A DNA stretch of 15,459 bases from Candidatus Aerophobota bacterium. GTDB taxonomy: Bacteria > Aerophobota > Aerophobia > Aerophobales > AE-B3A. The notes beneath the pieces were generated by a model that searched no databases, was not told the DNA's origin, and was given only the letters and a program-made list of their open reading frames with translations. The position numbers were made by a program, and so were the translations under genes. Shown piece after piece: positions 6,905 to 13,783 of the stretch. Each line of letters begins with the position of its first letter. The stretch's first letter is position 1. The DNA is taken from positions 1 through 15,459 of the forward strand of contig JAUWAK010000017.1 of the NCBI GenBank assembly GCA_030602105.1. Direction: 5' to 3'.

Positions 6905-8003
6905 TGCTCAAAAGATTCAAATTGCCAATCCTCACCCTCTTAAGGCCTTCTTTCTCGGCCAGCTCTTTACATTTTTCTGCGTGAGATCTCGACGTAGTAG
7001 GCAAATCATGCATATAAAAATGAGGATGAAAAGCCAACAGAGAATAAGGGATGTTAGGACTCAAGGAGGCAACAAAATGAGCGATGGATGAAACTTCTCC
7101 TTCATCCACATAGCCAGGAACGAGAAGAGTACTGGCAATGAGGAAGGAAGGGTCAGAACGCCCTTTTGCCCATTCGGCCAACGTGGCAAAATTCTCCAGG
7201 ACCCTTCGGTTGCTTACTCCAGAGAGAGCAAAATGAAGAGATTCGCTCCAGGCCTTAAGATCGAACTTAATACATCCTCCTGATATAAGAGACAGCTCAG
7301 CCACTCTCTTCAAATAAGAAGAAGACATAGCGCCATTGGTCTCCCAGCAAATACGAAGCACCCTGTCCTTATTCTTCTCTAGAGCTAGGCGAGAGGCCTT
7401 GAGAGCATAGAGAAGTTGAGGAGCGGGATCGCCCCCAAAAAAGCAGATACAAGCAGTTCTGCTATCCACTGCCTTAGCTAACTCCAGGGGCGTCGTATAG
7501 CTTCTCCTGATTAGCTTATCCCGCCAGTGCCAGTTCTGACAGAAAAGGCAATTGAAGGAACAGCCATGAAAAAAGACAGCTAAATTCTTATAGCCATATT
7601 CCGGGCCGGACGAATATGAATAGCGGGGATATCCAGCACTGCTTCCCCCAGGACAGACCCAGTCGGCGACACAATTAGTGGGAAGATTATCGTAGTACCA
7701 ATCCAGGTTTCCCTTATCTTCACTCACTCCCACCAATCTTCCTTCTTCATTCTTCCTTAAACCACAATAACCCTTCCCCTCCGCAGGAATCACACACTCA
7801 TTGGCGCACAGCGCGCAGGCTATCCCCCCTGGATGATGCGGCGGCCTCACAGGAAGATCAAACTCCTTCCTGCTGCGATAATGTACCTCCTCAATATAGG
7901 GACGCACCTTATCAAATTCTTCCCTTATGCAATCGAGGCAAAGTCCTAAATTCTCAGCAATGAGGATGGATTTCCTGCCGCAATGGATACATTCAATTTT
8001 CAT
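6894..8003 (-). CDS. Radical SAM protein, AmrS / PFL-activating-enzyme-like
   Basis: 369 residues. The radical SAM motif is C148, C152, C155 in HGCSFNCLFCQN, followed by FFGGDPAPQ (the GGE-like SAM-contact strand) and CWETNGAMS. Before it are two more cysteine groups: C5, C8, C22, C25 (zinc-ribbon-like) and C63, C66, C70, C80 in CALCANEC to GYCGLRKN. The latter is shared with AmrS-like and PflX-like relatives of pyruvate formate-lyase activating enzyme. Substrate unknown. The AMMECR1 and Memo partners of the AmmeMemoRadiSam group are not nearby. The ATG at 8001-8003 has a weak ribosome site. It follows mntP by 66 bases and overlaps the next radical SAM gene by 11 bases, so it is probably co-transcribed with both. 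AmrS-like is a family-level call; a specific reaction cannot be given. Confidence 0.8.
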   Translation of the reverse strand: MKIECIHCGRKSILIAENLGLCLDCIREEFDKVRPYIEEVHYRSRKEFDLPVRPPHHPGGIACALCANECVIPAEGKGYCGLRKNEEGRLVGVSEDKGNLDWYYDNLPTNCVADWVCPGGSSAGYPRYSYSSGPEYGYKNLAVFFHGCSFNCLFCQNWHWRDKLIRRSYTTPLELAKAVDSRTACICFFGGDPAPQLLYALKASRLALEKNKDRVLRICWETNGAMSSSYLKRVAELSLISGGCIKFDLKAWSESLHFALSGVSNRRVLENFATLAEWAKGRSDPSFLIASTLLVPGYVDEGEVSSIAHFVASLSPNIPYSLLAFHPHFYMHDLPTTSRSHAEKCKELAEKEGLKRVRIGNLNLLSNAY

Positions 8004-8069
8004 CTTATCACAAAGATTTCTATCTTTTCCCTCTTCCCAACTTCAATGAGTTTCTCAAGAGTTTTCCAT

Positions 8070-8627
8070 CTAAATCAAATGTTCAACCAGTATTTTTGTT
8101 CCAATACCAATCAAAATGAGGCCACCTGCCGTCTCAATTCGACGCTCAAAAAAGCGTCCAAACCTATGACCAATAAAGGTGCCAAAAAATGACAGGAGGA
8201 ACGTTACAATTCCAATTACTATTACTGCGACTGCAACAAAGATTTTCAAAAATGCAAAGCTTACTCCAACCGCCAAAGCGTCAATACTCGTAGCAACGGA
8301 TAGCATCAGTAGCGCATAAGTATTGAGGGGGTTGATTTTTCTTGGGCTTGATTCTATCCTGATCGATTCATAAATCATTCTACAACCAATGAAACTCAGA
8401 AGTCCAAAAGCTATCCAATGATCAAGACCTGCAATAAAGCCCCTTAAGGTGAGCCCTCCAAGCCATCCTATTAGTGGCATAATTGCCTGGAATGATCCAA
8501 AGAATATTGCAATCTTCAAGGCACTACTAATTCTTACCTTTTCTATTGCCATTCCGCTGGCAACAGATACAGCAAAAGCATCCGCTGCCAGTCCTAATGC
8601 TATGAAAATAGTTGCAACCATGTCCAT
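8070..8627 (-). CDS. mntP: MntP-family manganese efflux pump
   Basis: 185 residues, the usual MntP length, with about six hydrophobic segments. The two halves each carry the family's aspartate motif: AADAFAVS at 14-21 and ATSIDALAVG at 112-121, within the duplicated DUF204 fold. MntP exports Mn2+ across the cytoplasmic membrane. The ATG at 8625-8627 follows AAAGGT by about eight bases; a second ATG two codons on is less well spaced. In many bacteria mntP is controlled by MntR or by the yybP-ykoY manganese riboswitch; I looked for that riboswitch's conserved GGGGAGUAG core upstream and did not see it. A candidate promoter with a leader hairpin lies upstream. The gene begins a minus-strand group with two radical SAM genes, with no obvious functional link. 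Confidence 0.92.
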   Translation of the reverse strand: MDMVATIFIALGLAADAFAVSVASGMAIEKVRISSALKIAIFFGSFQAIMPLIGWLGGLTLRGFIAGLDHWIAFGLLSFIGCRMIYESIRIESSPRKINPLNTYALLMLSVATSIDALAVGVSFAFLKIFVAVAVIVIGIVTFLLSFFGTFIGHRFGRFFERRIETAGGLILIGIGTKILVEHLI

Positions 8628-8659
8628 TTGGCATTACCTTTGCAGAGCCAGTTTGTCTC

Positions 8660-8688
8660 GGTTAACATTGATATTTCTAAAGTCAACC
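8660..8688 (-). promoter_or_regulatory. Possible 5' leader hairpin of mntP
   Basis: Read as minus-strand RNA, GGUUGAC (8682-8688) can pair with GUUAACC (8660-8666), seven pairs including one G-U, around a 15-base loop. It starts only a few bases after the predicted transcription start and lies 32 bases before the mntP ATG. It could be an operator at DNA level or an RNA structure. No known motif is recognised. Confidence 0.25.
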
Positions 8689-8698
8689 CTTTTGACCT

Positions 8699-8727
8699 AT
8701 TATATAGCTAAAACAGGGGTAGTACAA
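8699..8727 (-). promoter_or_regulatory. Candidate sigma-70 promoter of mntP
   Basis: A perfect TATAAT on the minus strand (plus 8699-8704) with a 17-base spacer to a poor -35, TTGTAC (plus 8722-8727). The start would be near 8692, about 65 bases before the mntP ATG. The perfect -10 and correct spacing support it; the weak -35 would fit a regulated promoter. Confidence 0.4.
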
Positions 8728-8886
8728 GAAAAGAGGAGATATAGACATGAAGATAAGCGGTTCTATTATGAGGTGAGTTTAGATCTGCATAGAAATTGGC
8801 TGCCTATCCGGCCCGGACTTCTGAGAAAACTCCAGCCTATCAACGCAAATTCCTTTAACTGTGAAGGCAACTGGCCCCTCCGTAAG

Positions 8887-10836
8887 TCATGCTTCGTATT
8901 TCTCCTCGTATCGCCGTTTGAGCATTGCCATTACGGAAGGGTCTGCCAAGGTGGTCGTATCCCCAAAAGCTTTGCCCTCAGCAATGTTCCGGAGCAGACG
9001 CCTCATGATCTTCCCGCTTCTGGTCTTTGGAAGCTCATAGGTGAAAAAAACATCGTCAGGTCGGGCTATGGATCCTATTTTGTGGGCCACATGGTTCCTC
9101 AACTCCTGAACCATCTTGGCTGAAGGCTGAAAACCACTCTTCAAAGTTACGAAGGCAGCGATAGCTTGTCCTTTGATCTCATGGCTCTTTCCTATCACGG
9201 CGGCTTCGGCAACTGCAGGGTGGCTAACAAGGGCGCTCTCCTCCTCCATTGTGCTTATACGGTGACCTGCAATGTTCATCACGTCGTCCACCCGACCCAG
9301 AAGCCAGAAATATCCATCCTTGCCTTTTTTGCATCCGTCACCTGTAAAGTAAACACCAGGGAACCGCTTCCAGTACTGCTCGAAGTATCGCTCTGGGTCG
9401 CCGTAAATGGTGCGCAGCATAGCTGGCCATGGCTTAGTTAAGACCAGATACCCCCCATTGGTGGGCTTGCCAGCTTCATCCACTACTTCAGCTTCTATCC
9501 CCGGGAAGGGCCTGGTGGCCGAGCCGGGCTTGAGAGAAGTTATGCCGGGAAGAGGAGTTATGAGTATCATACCAGTCTCCGTCTGCCACCACGTATCTAC
9601 CACAGGACAACGCGCACCACCTATGTTCTCATAATACCAAATCCAAGCCTCAGGGTTTATGGGTTCACCTACTGTGCCAAGCAGACGCAGTGAGGAAAGG
9701 TTATGCCGCTTAGGGTATTTGTCCCCCCATTTCATGAAAGCCCTTATGGCGGTAGGTGCGGTATACAGAATAGTCACACCGTATTTTTCCACTATGCCCC
9801 AGAACCTGTCTTTATCGGGATAATCGGGTGCTCCTTCATACATCACCACGGTGGCTGCGTTAGCCAAAGGTCCGTAGATAATGTAGCTATGACCAGTAAC
9901 CCAACCTACGTCCGCGGTGCACCAGTACACATCCTCATCTTTCAAATCGAAAATCCATTTAGTAGTTATGTAGGTCCCAACCATATAGCCGCCCGTAGTG
10001 TGCACCACCCCTTTGGGTTTGCCGGTAGTGCCGCTTGTGTGAAGGATGTAGAGAATATCTTCAGCGTCCATCTCCTCGGGCTGACAATATAGAGGCGCTT
10101 TTTCCATAAGCCTATGCCACCACAGGTCTCTACCAGAGCTCATGGGAACATGCGTAGCATCCAGAGCGCCACGATGAACTACGATGACCCTCTTCACAGT
10201 CCGACACTTCTTGAGTGCTTCATCGGCATTATGCTTGAGCTTGACCACATTCCCCCGTCTAAAGCCACCATCGGCAGTAATCAGGACTTTGGCTTGAGCA
10301 TCGTTAATTCGCTCGCAAAGCGATTCTGCGGAAAAACCCCCGAACACTACGCTATGTGGAGCGCCGATACGGGCACAGGCCAGGACGGAGATGACCATCT
10401 CAGGAATCATGGGCAAATAAATGGTTATGCGATCGCCTTTCTTGACACCCAGGGATTTAAGCACGTTAGCGAACTTGTTTACCTCTCGGTAGAGGTCATA
10501 GTAAGTTAAGACCCGGTCCTCACCCCCCTCACCTTCCCATACGATAGCGGCTTTATTTCGTCGCCAGGAAGATATATGCCTGTCAACACAGTTATAGCAA
10601 GCATTTATCTTGCCTCCCAAAAACCACTTGGCCGAAGGAGGGGTCCACTCCAACACCTTGTTCCATCTCCGAAACCAATGTAGACCCTCTGCCGCACTTG
10701 CCCAGAACCCTTCAGAATCCCTTTTTGCCTCCTCATAGACCCTATCCGATTGAATGTGGGCGGAGGAACGAAAAGATTCTGGAGGAGGGAAAACTCGCTC
10801 TTCCTGCAAGAGGGTTTCTATCACTTTTTTAGACAT
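8887..10836 (-). CDS. acs: Acetyl-CoA synthetase (AMP-forming)
   Basis: 649 residues, full length for Acs. It activates acetate with ATP to acetyl-AMP and then acetyl-CoA, in the cytoplasm. Motifs in order: HTSGTTGKPKGVVH (P-loop, from about 266), the adenylate motif DTWWQTETG at 414-422 with the tryptophan pair that limits the acyl pocket to acetate, FTGDG, the hinge/A8 segment DDVMNIAGHRIST, and PKTRSGKIMRR with catalytic lysine K609, the residue acetylated in relatives to switch the enzyme off. The N-terminal WFLGGKINACYNCVDRH block is typical of Acs proper. The ATG at 10834-10836 has GGGGG upstream as a weak ribosome site. It is flanked by about 178 and 259 bases without genes and is probably transcribed alone. 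No acetyltransferase/deacetylase gene is nearby. Confidence 0.97.
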   Translation of the reverse strand: MSKKVIETLLQEERVFPPPESFRSSAHIQSDRVYEEAKRDSEGFWASAAEGLHWFRRWNKVLEWTPPSAKWFLGGKINACYNCVDRHISSWRRNKAAIVWEGEGGEDRVLTYYDLYREVNKFANVLKSLGVKKGDRITIYLPMIPEMVISVLACARIGAPHSVVFGGFSAESLCERINDAQAKVLITADGGFRRGNVVKLKHNADEALKKCRTVKRVIVVHRGALDATHVPMSSGRDLWWHRLMEKAPLYCQPEEMDAEDILYILHTSGTTGKPKGVVHTTGGYMVGTYITTKWIFDLKDEDVYWCTADVGWVTGHSYIIYGPLANAATVVMYEGAPDYPDKDRFWGIVEKYGVTILYTAPTAIRAFMKWGDKYPKRHNLSSLRLLGTVGEPINPEAWIWYYENIGGARCPVVDTWWQTETGMILITPLPGITSLKPGSATRPFPGIEAEVVDEAGKPTNGGYLVLTKPWPAMLRTIYGDPERYFEQYWKRFPGVYFTGDGCKKGKDGYFWLLGRVDDVMNIAGHRISTMEEESALVSHPAVAEAAVIGKSHEIKGQAIAAFVTLKSGFQPSAKMVQELRNHVAHKIGSIARPDDVFFTYELPKTRSGKIMRRLLRNIAEGKAFGDTTTLADPSVMAMLKRRYEEKYEA

Positions 10837-10903
10837 CTTTGACTGCCCCCAAATAGAGGTGATTCCTAATCATCCCATCTTGAACCGAACTTCTCTCAAT
10901 CAC

Positions 10904-10932
10904 ATAATAGACAGAATTTCCCAAGAATACAA
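10904..10932 (-). promoter_or_regulatory. Candidate sigma-70 promoter of acs
   Basis: Minus-strand TTGTAT (plus 10927-10932) and TATTAT (plus 10904-10909) are 17 bases apart, in the gap between iorA and acs. The start would be near 10897, leaving a leader of about 60 bases. The hexamers are each off consensus, so this is a moderate candidate. The rest of the gap (10837-11014) shows no gene and no clear terminator for iorA. Confidence 0.35.
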
Positions 10933-11014
10933 GAGAAGACAGAGAGGTGGTACTTTTTGTTGCTCGTGGCTCGCCTAGTTCACTGTGCATGGCGCCCATC
11001 GGGACAAAATGAAG

Positions 11015-12784
11015 CTAGTCTCCGGGGACAATGGCTTTTTTTGGACACACCTGGCCACAGAAACCACAACCCCTACACAGGGTCTCATCTATCATGATGA
11101 CTTCTTCATCAGCCCTTTGCTTGTAAATAGCCGGGCAGCCAATCTTGAGACATCTGGCGCACTGGTTACATCTATCTGGCTCTATACTCCGAGGGCCTTT
11201 CTTTGGCTTTTGCAGGAGAACACAGGGGTGCCTAGAAATAATGACAGATGCAGCCTCTTTTTTGACTTCTTCCTTGAGCACCCTTAGAGTTTCGCCGAGG
11301 TCCAAAGGGCTAATAACTCGAATATTCCTTATCCCACAGGCTTTGGCAAAATCTTCAGGATATGCCGTATACGTTTCCTCTTTCATCAGGGTTCTACCCG
11401 TACCCGGATGGTCCTGAAGACCAGTCATCGCTGTGACTCTATTGTCAACAATCACTATGGTTGATATCCCTTTGTTATATGACAACTCCAGAAGTCCGGT
11501 GATCCCGGAGTGAAAGAAGGTGGAGTCTCCCACAATTCCAATCAGGGGCTTGTCTCTAAATCCTGCTTTGTCCATACCTTGAGCCACAGTTATTCCTCCT
11601 CCCATACAGAGAATGGTATCCATCCTCTCATAAGGAGGAAATACCCCCAGGCTATAGCACCCTATATCCCCTGTCACCACACAATCGATTCTGGAAAGAG
11701 CATAAAAAAGACCCCTAGAGGGGCATCCTGGACAGAACACCGGCGGCCTCGGTGGAATAAGGGCAGCATCCTCGTCCATTACCTTCTCTACCGGCCGTGC
11801 GCTCCCCTTCTCTATCCTCCTGCGTCCCTGAGCCACTCTGTCCGGGTTCAGCTCCCCTATCCACGGAAAATAGTCTTTTCCCTTTGTCTTTATACCTAGA
11901 CTCCGTATATGCTCCTCCAAGAAATTGTCAAGTTCTTCAACTATGATTAATTCCTTGTAGTGAGAGGCAAATTCCCTAATGAGATCGTCAGGAAAGGGAT
12001 AAGAAAGACCGAGCTTCAATATGGAAGCTTCCTTGAATTCCTCCATAGCATACTGAAAGGCAACTCCTGAGGTTACCACTCCTATATCCTTTCCTCCCTT
12101 GATTACCCGATTCTGGGAACATTTGTTGACATAGAATTGAAGCTCTCTCAGCCTCTCCTCCAGTTTCTCTCTCATCTTCCTCGCATATCGGGGAACGGCT
12201 ACGTATCTCTGAGGATTCTTTACAAATCCTATTTTCCTGGGGCTCATCTTTCTTTCGCCAAGCCTGACCACTGATTTTCCATGTGAGATGCGGGTACTGG
12301 AGCGCAGTATAACCGGAGTGGCGAATTCCTCGGAAAGCTCCAGCGCGGCAATCATAAAATCTTTTGCCTCCTGACTGTCAGAAGGCTCGAACATGGGAAC
12401 CTTGGCAGATCGAGCGTAGTTCCTGGTGTCCTGTTCATTTTGTGAAGAATACATACCGGGATCATCAGCAACTGCTACCACCAGACTCCCCTCAGTTCCC
12501 AAGTAGGAAAGGGTCATCAACGGATCGGAGGCGACATTCAAGCCCACATGTTTCATAGTTGCCATGGACCTGGCACCCACCAAGGACGCTCCTGCAGCTA
12601 CTTCCACTGCCACCTTTTCATTGGGCGCCCACTCGCAATAAACTTGGCCCCCGTACTCGGTGAGAGTCTCCAGAATCTCGCTACTGGGAGTTCCCGGATA
12701 TCCTGCCGCTACGCTCACCCCCCCCTCATACGCCCCCCGCGCAATCGCCTCATTCCCGCTCAAAATCGCTGATCTATTCTTCAT
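11015..12784 (-). CDS. iorA: Indolepyruvate:ferredoxin oxidoreductase, alpha subunit
   Basis: 589 residues. With IorB it oxidatively decarboxylates aryl pyruvates (indolepyruvate, phenylpyruvate and similar) to aryl-acetyl-CoA, passing electrons to ferredoxin. The N-terminal pyrimidine-binding domain has the family motif AAGYPGTPSSEI (from residue 26). The C-terminal thiamine diphosphate domain has CPGCPSRG at 351-358, GDIGCYSLG, and the Mg/ThDP motif GDSTFFHSG (419-427) with N448. The tail is a two-cluster ferredoxin: C539, C542, C545, C550 and C570, C573, C576, C580. All parts are intact. The ATG at 12782-12784 has only AGGAT before it; an in-frame TAG seven codons upstream excludes an extended start. 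Unusually, iorB is not downstream but divergent, across a 333-base regulatory gap. Confidence 0.96.
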   Translation of the reverse strand: MKNRSAILSGNEAIARGAYEGGVSVAAGYPGTPSSEILETLTEYGGQVYCEWAPNEKVAVEVAAGASLVGARSMATMKHVGLNVASDPLMTLSYLGTEGSLVVAVADDPGMYSSQNEQDTRNYARSAKVPMFEPSDSQEAKDFMIAALELSEEFATPVILRSSTRISHGKSVVRLGERKMSPRKIGFVKNPQRYVAVPRYARKMREKLEERLRELQFYVNKCSQNRVIKGGKDIGVVTSGVAFQYAMEEFKEASILKLGLSYPFPDDLIREFASHYKELIIVEELDNFLEEHIRSLGIKTKGKDYFPWIGELNPDRVAQGRRRIEKGSARPVEKVMDEDAALIPPRPPVFCPGCPSRGLFYALSRIDCVVTGDIGCYSLGVFPPYERMDTILCMGGGITVAQGMDKAGFRDKPLIGIVGDSTFFHSGITGLLELSYNKGISTIVIVDNRVTAMTGLQDHPGTGRTLMKEETYTAYPEDFAKACGIRNIRVISPLDLGETLRVLKEEVKKEAASVIISRHPCVLLQKPKKGPRSIEPDRCNQCARCLKIGCPAIYKQRADEEVIMIDETLCRGCGFCGQVCPKKAIVPGD

Positions 12785-12803
12785 GTGAACTATCCTGGTC
12801 CAC
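12774..12803 (-). other. Possible 9-codon leader ORF overlapping the iorA start
   Basis: The best Shine-Dalgarno before iorA, AAGGAGG (plus 12813-12819), is too far from the iorA ATG (about 28 bases). It is nine bases before a GTG at 12801-12803. That GTG opens a nine-codon frame (MDQDSSHEE) which stops at 12774-12776, eight bases inside iorA, in another frame. This geometry is what translational coupling would look like. The peptide has no aromatic residues, so classic aromatic attenuation is not suggested. Confidence 0.3.
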
Positions 12804-12826
12804 TAAAAAGCGCCTCCTTAATCTTG

Positions 12827-12871
12827 TCAGGGGAAAGAACCTCCTGAGATATTCCCTCTGGGACGATCTCA
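12827..12871 (-). promoter_or_regulatory. Two overlapping hairpins in the iorA leader
   Basis: In the predicted iorA 5' leader two inverted repeats share three bases. The first is TGAGAT/ATCTCA with inner TCCC/GGGA, at 12845-12871, symmetric about 12858. The second is TCAGG+GG paired to CC+CCTGA with one bulge and a six-base loop, at 12827-12847. As RNA they cannot both be fully closed. Neither is followed by a U run on the minus strand, so simple attenuation is not shown. The first could also be a DNA operator. Confidence 0.3.
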
Positions 12872-12880
12872 AAAATCCAC

Positions 12881-12920
12881 TCGATCAAATCAGATGCTTA
12901 TCGATTAAATCAGATGCTTA
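12881..12920. repeat. 20-bp tandem repeat over the iorA promoter
   Basis: Two directly adjacent 20-bp units, 12881-12900 and 12901-12920, differ at one position (TCGATCAAATCAGATGCTTA against TCGATTAAATCAGATGCTTA). The second unit covers the iorA -10 hexamer and part of the spacer, and the first covers the predicted start site and first transcribed bases. The placement and the two-helical-turn spacing fit a pair of operator sites. A recent local duplication is the other explanation. Confidence 0.85.
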
Positions 12921-12932
12921 TTTTTTTGTCAA
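12904..12932 (-). promoter_or_regulatory. Strong candidate sigma-70 promoter of iorA
   Basis: On the minus strand a perfect TTGACA (plus 12927-12932) and TTTAAT (plus 12904-12909, one base off TATAAT) are exactly 17 bases apart, with an A-rich spacer. Transcription would begin near 12897, giving a leader of about 113 bases. This is the best promoter in the window. I see no equally good promoter for iorB on the plus strand in 12930-13117. Confidence 0.6.
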
Positions 12933-13059
12933 GCGTGAAAAGCTGAACAGTGGCCAGAATTCCATGTGATCCTTCGGGAATGTTGAATCCAAGCATAATT
13001 GAGGAGACAAAAAAGGTGAAAGGACACCACAGTTTGACTTCCCAGGAAAAATATCTACC

Positions 13060-13137
13060 ATGAACCAACAGGTGTGGGGTCTGTGGGGAGGAATTTCGTT
13101 TCAAAACCAAAGAATAGATGTCAAAGTCAATAACTAA
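13060..13137 (+). other. Possible 25-codon leader ORF overlapping the iorB start
   Basis: An ATG at 13060-13062, after a poorly spaced AGGA, opens 25 codons ending in TAA at 13135-13137, 20 bases inside iorB in another frame. The frame includes VWGLWGGISF, with two tryptophans, which is notable ahead of a gene for an indolepyruvate-converting enzyme. The iorB ATG itself has no good Shine-Dalgarno, so coupling is possible. It may be chance. Confidence 0.22.
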
Positions 13138-13696
13138 TGTTCTACTGGTGGGAGTGGGAGGACAGGGGATTTTGTTGACCTCTGAGGTTCTGGCTAAGGT
13201 GGCCTTCGAAGAAGGCTGTGATGTTAAAAAATCTGAAGTTCATGGAATGGCACAAAGAGGAGGCAGTGTTAGCTCAGAGGTGCGGTTCGGAGATAAGATA
13301 TATTCTCCGCTTATGAAAAAAGGGGATGCCGATTTTCTCCTTGCTCTCGAAAAGCTAGAAGCTCTGAGATACGTTGATTATCTAAAAAAAGGAGGGGTGC
13401 TGATACTAAATGATCTGGAGATTCCGCCTCTCATGGTAAGTATCGGCAAACAGGAGTACCCTGAAGACATTCTTTTTCGGTTAAAGAAGAAGACTTCCCG
13501 AGTTATCAAAATGCAAGCCTCAAGCATCGCCGAGATTGCGGGCAACTCCAAGGCTCTCAACCTGGTTCTGTTGGGAAAGCTATCGACTTTTCTCAGTTTC
13601 AAATCCAGCGCGTGGGAAAAGGTCATCCGCCAGGTGGTTCCTCCCCACGCCATAGAGGTCAACCTGAGGGCTTTTGAACTGGGAAAGAAAAGTTGA
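13118..13696 (+). CDS. iorB: Indolepyruvate:ferredoxin oxidoreductase, beta subunit
   Basis: 192 residues, the usual IorB size. This is the gamma-type domain of 2-oxoacid:ferredoxin oxidoreductases, with GVGGQG at 12-17 and KKSEVHGMAQRGGSVSSEVRFG (from 37), both signatures of this subunit. It completes the IorA enzyme in the cytoplasm. The ATG at 13118-13120 has only a weak purine stretch upstream; GGAGG lies about 25 bases before it, too far to serve directly. The gene is divergent from iorA, where most genomes have iorA-iorB in one direction. It is followed after 87 bases by the CoA ligase and the ACT-domain gene, a common grouping with iorAB in anaerobes. Confidence 0.95.
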   Translation: MSKSITNVLLVGVGGQGILLTSEVLAKVAFEEGCDVKKSEVHGMAQRGGSVSSEVRFGDKIYSPLMKKGDADFLLALEKLEALRYVDYLKKGGVLILNDLEIPPLMVSIGKQEYPEDILFRLKKKTSRVIKMQASSIAEIAGNSKALNLVLLGKLSTFLSFKSSAWEKVIRQVVPPHAIEVNLRAFELGKKS

Positions 13697-13783
13697 CACT
13701 GCCAGAGGAGATGTTATAAATATGGACTCACAGGCACCTCACTTATTAGGACTCTCGGATCCGTGAGCCTAACAGGAGAACGG

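Noticed and set aside
8628..8760. yybP-ykoY manganese riboswitch upstream of mntP
   Set aside because: The conserved GGGGAGUAG-type core and the paired partner loop are not visible on the minus strand here.
8747..8776. Nine-codon plus-strand ORF (MKISGSIMR) after GAGGAG
   Set aside because: A good ribosome site, but no gene follows on the plus strand and it overlaps the upstream side of the mntP promoter; most likely chance.
8798..8837. GGCTG/CAGCC inverted repeat downstream of acs as a terminator
   Set aside because: Stem of five with a 30-base interior and no T run on the minus strand; not convincing.
8449..9123. Long plus-strand open frame over mntP and acs
   Set aside because: It is antisense to two confident genes and crosses the promoter gap; the translation has no recognisable domain.
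12881..12920. Start of a CRISPR array
   Set aside because: The two units are directly adjacent with no spacer and only two copies exist; no cas genes are present.
12910..13110. 66-codon minus-strand frame in the iorA-iorB gap
   Set aside because: It lacks a ribosome site, runs into the iorA promoter and shows no protein-like pattern or family.
13722..13766. 14-codon ORF between iorB and paaK after GAGGAG
   Set aside because: Too short, unrecognised, and the site is poorly spaced. The gap is only 87 bases and reads as a normal intergenic spacer.
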